NCBI GenBank assembly: GCA_023428915.1
Contig: JAEYWL010000042.1
Coordinates: 1-13,758 of the forward strand
Origin: Verrucomicrobiota bacterium
GTDB lineage: Bacteria > Chlamydiota > Chlamydiia > Chlamydiales > JAEYWL01
DNA length: 13,758 bases
Direction of reading: 5' to 3'
The number at the start of each line of letters is the position of its first letter. Positions within the stretch are counted from its first letter, which is position 1. The notes beneath the pieces are model-generated. The model was not told where the DNA came from and ran no database searches. It saw only the letters and a list, made by a program, of their open reading frames with translations. Positions 12,516-13,758 of this stretch are shown piece by piece. The translations under genes were made by a program, and so were the position numbers.

Positions 12516-13673
12516 ATGGTAGTAGGGTCAATTTCTAATGATGGAGCTTCTAGCATTACAAGCTATGACCAGGCAGCTCCTATTAAGCAAGCACAACCTA
12601 AAGGGTACACTACCGTCGATAGCTGTGAGTCGCTAAAGCCGAATGTGCAAAATTCTAGTGATGAACTCAAAACATCCAACGGATTTGTCAGGGGGGTTAA
12701 GTGGGTCGGCAAGATACTCTACAAACTCATTTTGATGACACCTATTGGGCAAATCAAGAAAGCTATTGACCACATCAAGCAAAGCGAACTCTATTTGTCT
12801 TTAGCCGTTGATTCCAAAGACAAAGAGGCCAGCAAGATCGAATATTACTTTAAAGAGGCAGCAAGCCATACCATTAAGGGGTTTATTTTGACTGTCACGG
12901 GATGCTTTGCCCTGGCCCGCTATCTTTTTACGGGACCGGTAAGTCTAGTCAAGTTTATTGGCATGGCTGTTACAAGCGCCATTGCCATGACAGTGGCAGG
13001 TTCTGTGCTGGGAACATTCTTAGGTTCTATCGCTTCAGCTATGAATTTAAAAAGTTTTACCAGTAGGTTACTACAAATCACAGCCCTTAAAGATGCCAAG
13101 CAAGGGGTAGAAAAGCTGCGAAATATTGCTTTAGACTATGATCCAGTTTTTGAAGGCGACAAGTTCCGTGTTTTCAATAAACGCGCAGACTTGTTGGAGA
13201 GGTTCATTCAAAAACAAAAGCACAAAATGACCGGACAGACAATCTGGAGTGCTTTCCGTTTTGTTTCTGCATCATGCTTGGCAGCCTCATCAACGATTAC
13301 GATAGCAGGCTTAGCTGGCGGGATTAGTGCACCATTTGCTGCAACCTTAGGCGGGGCTTTGGGAGGTGTATCTCTGCTATTTATGGCGGCCGCTAGTTTA
13401 ACCAAGTATTTCTATAATAGAGCGATTGCAAAACAAGAAAGTAAACTGGATGTAAAAGATACTCATGCAGGCTTAATGATCCAACTCGCCCATGAAGCTA
13501 TATTGGAAAAAGAGTTACCTTATGAGGAGCGCATCATCAGCCGCTATTTGATGGAAAATGTATTTGGCACTCATCCCGACGTGTTTAAAGAAGAAGTTAA
13601 ATACTCGGTGGCCAAAAAAGAAGGACTGCTCGGAGAGCAGCTGCAGCAGATGGCCGATAAATACTTAGCTTAA
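12516..13673 (+). CDS. Membrane protein with two paired hydrophobic blocks, Inc- or effector-like (385 aa)
   Basis: I start at ATG 12516; an in-frame TTG at 12504 adds four residues. Neither has a recognisable ribosome site. There is no signal peptide. Residues 1-55 are polar and Ser-rich. Two hydrophobic regions follow: about 121-176 (with FTGPVSLVKFIGMAV and SVLGTFLGS) and about 246-296 (with GLAGGISAPFAATLGGALGG), each long enough for a membrane hairpin. Between them is a charged, helical stretch (LKDAKQGVEKL to KQKHKM), and the C-terminus (300-385) is helical and soluble. Paired hydrophobic lobes and a Ser-rich N-terminus are the usual look of chlamydial inclusion-membrane proteins, so export by type III secretion is plausible. 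No family is recognised. Confidence 0.78.
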   Translation: MVVGSISNDGASSITSYDQAAPIKQAQPKGYTTVDSCESLKPNVQNSSDELKTSNGFVRGVKWVGKILYKLILMTPIGQIKKAIDHIKQSELYLSLAVDSKDKEASKIEYYFKEAASHTIKGFILTVTGCFALARYLFTGPVSLVKFIGMAVTSAIAMTVAGSVLGTFLGSIASAMNLKSFTSRLLQITALKDAKQGVEKLRNIALDYDPVFEGDKFRVFNKRADLLERFIQKQKHKMTGQTIWSAFRFVSASCLAASSTITIAGLAGGISAPFAATLGGALGGVSLLFMAAASLTKYFYNRAIAKQESKLDVKDTHAGLMIQLAHEAILEKELPYEERIISRYLMENVFGTHPDVFKEEVKYSVAKKEGLLGEQLQQMADKYLA

Positions 13674-13758
13674 CTAAGAATACGCAAGTCGGGTTTTAAA
13701 CCCAAGTTGTCCCCTAAATCACGCTTGAACAGGCCTGCACTTGCCAATTGAAACGCTA
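13670..13758 (-). CDS. C-terminal end of an unidentified gene
   Basis: A minus-strand frame enters from the right edge and ends in TAA at 13672-13670. The 28 visible residues include ASAGLFKRDLGDNLGLKPD and end LRILS. They look like ordinary protein, but are too few to name. The stop overlaps the stop of the plus-strand gene, with both contained in TTAACT / TAAC. GGGTTT/AAACCC at 13699-13711 lies inside this frame. Confidence 0.45.
   Translation of the reverse strand, partial: AFQLASAGLFKRDLGDNLGLKPDLRILS

Overview
The window comes from a member of the Chlamydiae, most likely an amoeba-associated (environmental, Parachlamydia-like) lineage rather than a Chlamydiaceae pathogen. The main reasons are the linked blocks rpmH-rnpA / rpmJ-rpsN and rplY-pth-rpsF-rpsR-rplI-ispE, which match chlamydial gene order. 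L36 is a 45-residue form very like chlamydial L36, and S18 and S14 also look chlamydial. A prs gene sits directly before rplY; pathogenic chlamydiae, as I recall, lack prs. The placement is from remembered families and gene order, not from a search.

Layout. 1-460 (-): 5' part of a multi-spanning membrane protein. 653-2210 (+): a 32-residue candidate lipoprotein followed by two overlapping, diverged paralogues of a secreted cysteine-containing protein. 2218-3507 (-): rpmH, rnpA and a secreted protein resembling permuted papain-fold cysteine hydrolases; the three reading frames overlap one another. 3508-3725: divergent promoter region. 3726-4181 (+): rpmJ-rpsN, closed by a strong terminator. 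4275-6335: two Inc-like single-span membrane proteins, each bounded by a purine-armed hairpin. 6343-6783 (-): a two-span membrane protein with a C-terminal GYF_2 domain. 6890-7848 (+): an Asp23/Gls24 protein and an AmaP-like membrane partner. 7958-8029: tRNA-Gln(UUG), then prs, rplY, pth, rpsF, rpsR, rplI and ispE on the same strand to 12377. 12516-13673 (+): a protein with two paired hydrophobic blocks, probably an inclusion-membrane or effector-type protein. 13670-13758 (-): the C-terminal end of another gene.

How it fits together. The conserved backbone is translation (L34, RNase P protein, L36, S14, tRNA-Gln, L25, Pth, S6, S18, L9) plus PRPP synthesis and one step of the MEP isoprenoid pathway. 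Between these blocks lie lineage-specific envelope, secreted and membrane genes that probably serve host interaction or envelope maintenance. The least explained part is 4270-6340, where two unrecognised membrane proteins are separated and flanked by three perfect hairpins whose upstream arm is rich in GGAGG-like purines. Several start codons are non-standard: GTG for rpmH, TTG for pth, and AUU or TTG for rnpA. I saw no CRISPR array, insertion sequence, integrase or rRNA gene.
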